Below, piece after piece: positions 4,817-5,350 of a stretch of DNA of 5,350 nt. Location of the stretch: contig JAEURM010000157.1 of the NCBI GenBank assembly GCA_016789245.1, positions 1 to 5,350 on the forward strand. The letters are read 5' to 3'. Under the pieces are notes generated by a model. The model searched no databases, was not told the origin of the DNA, and saw only the letters and a program-made list of their open reading frames with translations. The position numbers and the translations under genes were made by a program. Numbering within the stretch: the stretch's first letter is position 1; every line of letters begins with the position of its first letter. The stretch comes from Anaerolineales bacterium (GTDB taxonomy: Bacteria > Chloroflexota > Anaerolineae > Anaerolineales > UBA6663).

Positions 4817-5350
4817 GCGTTTGGCCCTACGAGCCGAAAGCTAGGCCGCCCTACCAGCGCACTACACAGGCCACCGCGCTGGGCTACGTTCACCACCATT
4901 TTCTGAGAAGCACGGCCTAAAAGCGAAAGGCCGTACTTAGTAGGCGCGAGGCCAAACACAGTGTAAAACGGCTCAAAACTGGCTTGGCCGTCTTCGGCCA
5001 GCACGGGGAACTCATATACGGGAATCCGTGCCAACCGTTGCACCACCCACTGCTCTTCGCCTTTTTGTGCGCTGGTCACCGCTTCTTCAATCACCGCTTC
5101 CCACTCACTTTGGTTTACGGTGGGGCCAATAATGATGCGGTCACCGCCGTAACTGCGGTTGGGCTTGAGCACCAAAATATCGTGTTCCTTGCGCACGTAC
5201 TCCAACAAATTCACCATCTCGCCATCGGCCAGCGTGGTGCGGCGGTCGGTCAGCACACGCGTCCACATCACGTGCCGGCGGAACACTTGGCGCTCATCCG
5301 CACTAAAGTACTTTTGCGTAAATTGTGGGTCCGTCAGAATTTCCCAACAG
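4813..5350 (-). CDS. ATP-grasp-like protein, C-terminal part (5' end beyond window)
   Basis: The frame is open to the window edge and ends with TGA at 4813-4815, giving 178 residues of C-terminal sequence; an internal GTG at 5286 is not the start because in-frame coding continues upstream (CWEILTDPQF...). The pattern fits an ATP-grasp nucleotide-binding fold: LVLKPNRSYGG at 59-69 supplies the ATP-binding lysine (K62) and glycine-rich loop, EQWVVQRL at 99-106 looks like the adenine-contacting hinge, and VVNVAQRGG at 152-160 resembles the Asn-containing metal/phosphate segment followed by a Gly pair. RRHVMWTRVLTDRRTTLADG (24-43) and VNLLEYVRKE are well-formed helical segments before it. The closest remembered match is circularly permuted ATP-grasp proteins of unknown substrate; these enzymes ligate a carboxylate to an amine or thiol. 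It overlaps the TldE-like gene by four bases, which points to a joint role in making or maturing a peptide-like molecule. The family call is fairly confident; the substrate is unknown. Confidence 0.72.
   Translation of the reverse strand, partial: CWEILTDPQFTQKYFSADERQVFRRHVMWTRVLTDRRTTLADGEMVNLLEYVRKEHDILVLKPNRSYGGDRIIIGPTVNQSEWEAVIEEAVTSAQKGEEQWVVQRLARIPVYEFPVLAEDGQASFEPFYTVFGLAPTKYGLSLLGRASQKMVVNVAQRGGLCSALVGRPSFRLVGPNA

Noticed and set aside
5284..5286. GTG as the start of the ATP-grasp-like gene
   Set aside because: The same frame is open to the window edge with plausible helical coding sequence, so the gene is simply truncated by the window.

Overview
All five genes I can support lie on the minus strand. 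The window (GC roughly in the mid-50s by eye) reads as a chromosomal segment of a free-living bacterium. The wording of the MutS N-terminus, paired small STAS proteins with a SAG(L/V)R loop, an M42 peptidase, and intergenic repeats rich in CGTATTGCGTATT-type and GCAGGCTTGAAGCCTGC-type words together suggest a member of the Chloroflexota (Anaerolineae-like). That assignment is inference from remembered family resemblance, not a search. I see no phage, IS element, CRISPR array, tRNA or rRNA.

In the direction of transcription (high to low coordinates) the layout is as follows. First comes the C-terminal part of an ATP-grasp-like protein, cut by the window edge (5350-4813). An ATGA stop/start overlap leads into a complete TldD/PmbA-family protein that lacks the HExxxH metalloprotease motif, so it is TldE-like (4816-3416). 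A 75-base AT-rich spacer follows, made of an imperfect inverted repeat that begins at the TldE-like stop codon. Next is a complete M42-family metallo-aminopeptidase (3341-2295), then six bases later a first STAS-domain protein (2288-1929). A second, paralogous STAS protein (1872-1540) has a strong ribosome binding site and a possible promoter of its own. A 148-base intergenic region with two hairpins follows, one of which could end transcription of the STAS genes. Last is the N-terminal 463 codons of the mismatch repair protein MutS (1391-1), which runs off the low-coordinate end.

Three functional blocks are visible. Block one (ATP-grasp, TldE-like and perhaps the M42 peptidase) looks like peptide bond making, trimming or modification; the ATP-grasp/TldE pair is translationally coupled. 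Block two is a pair of candidate anti-anti-sigma switch proteins, with no kinase, phosphatase or sigma factor in view. Block three is housekeeping mismatch repair, probably transcribed from its own start. The most interesting items are the ATP-grasp/TldE-like/M42 neighbourhood, the two intergenic repeat structures, and the apparently leaderless mutS start. Nothing in the window is clearly a new system; the first block is the best candidate for follow-up.
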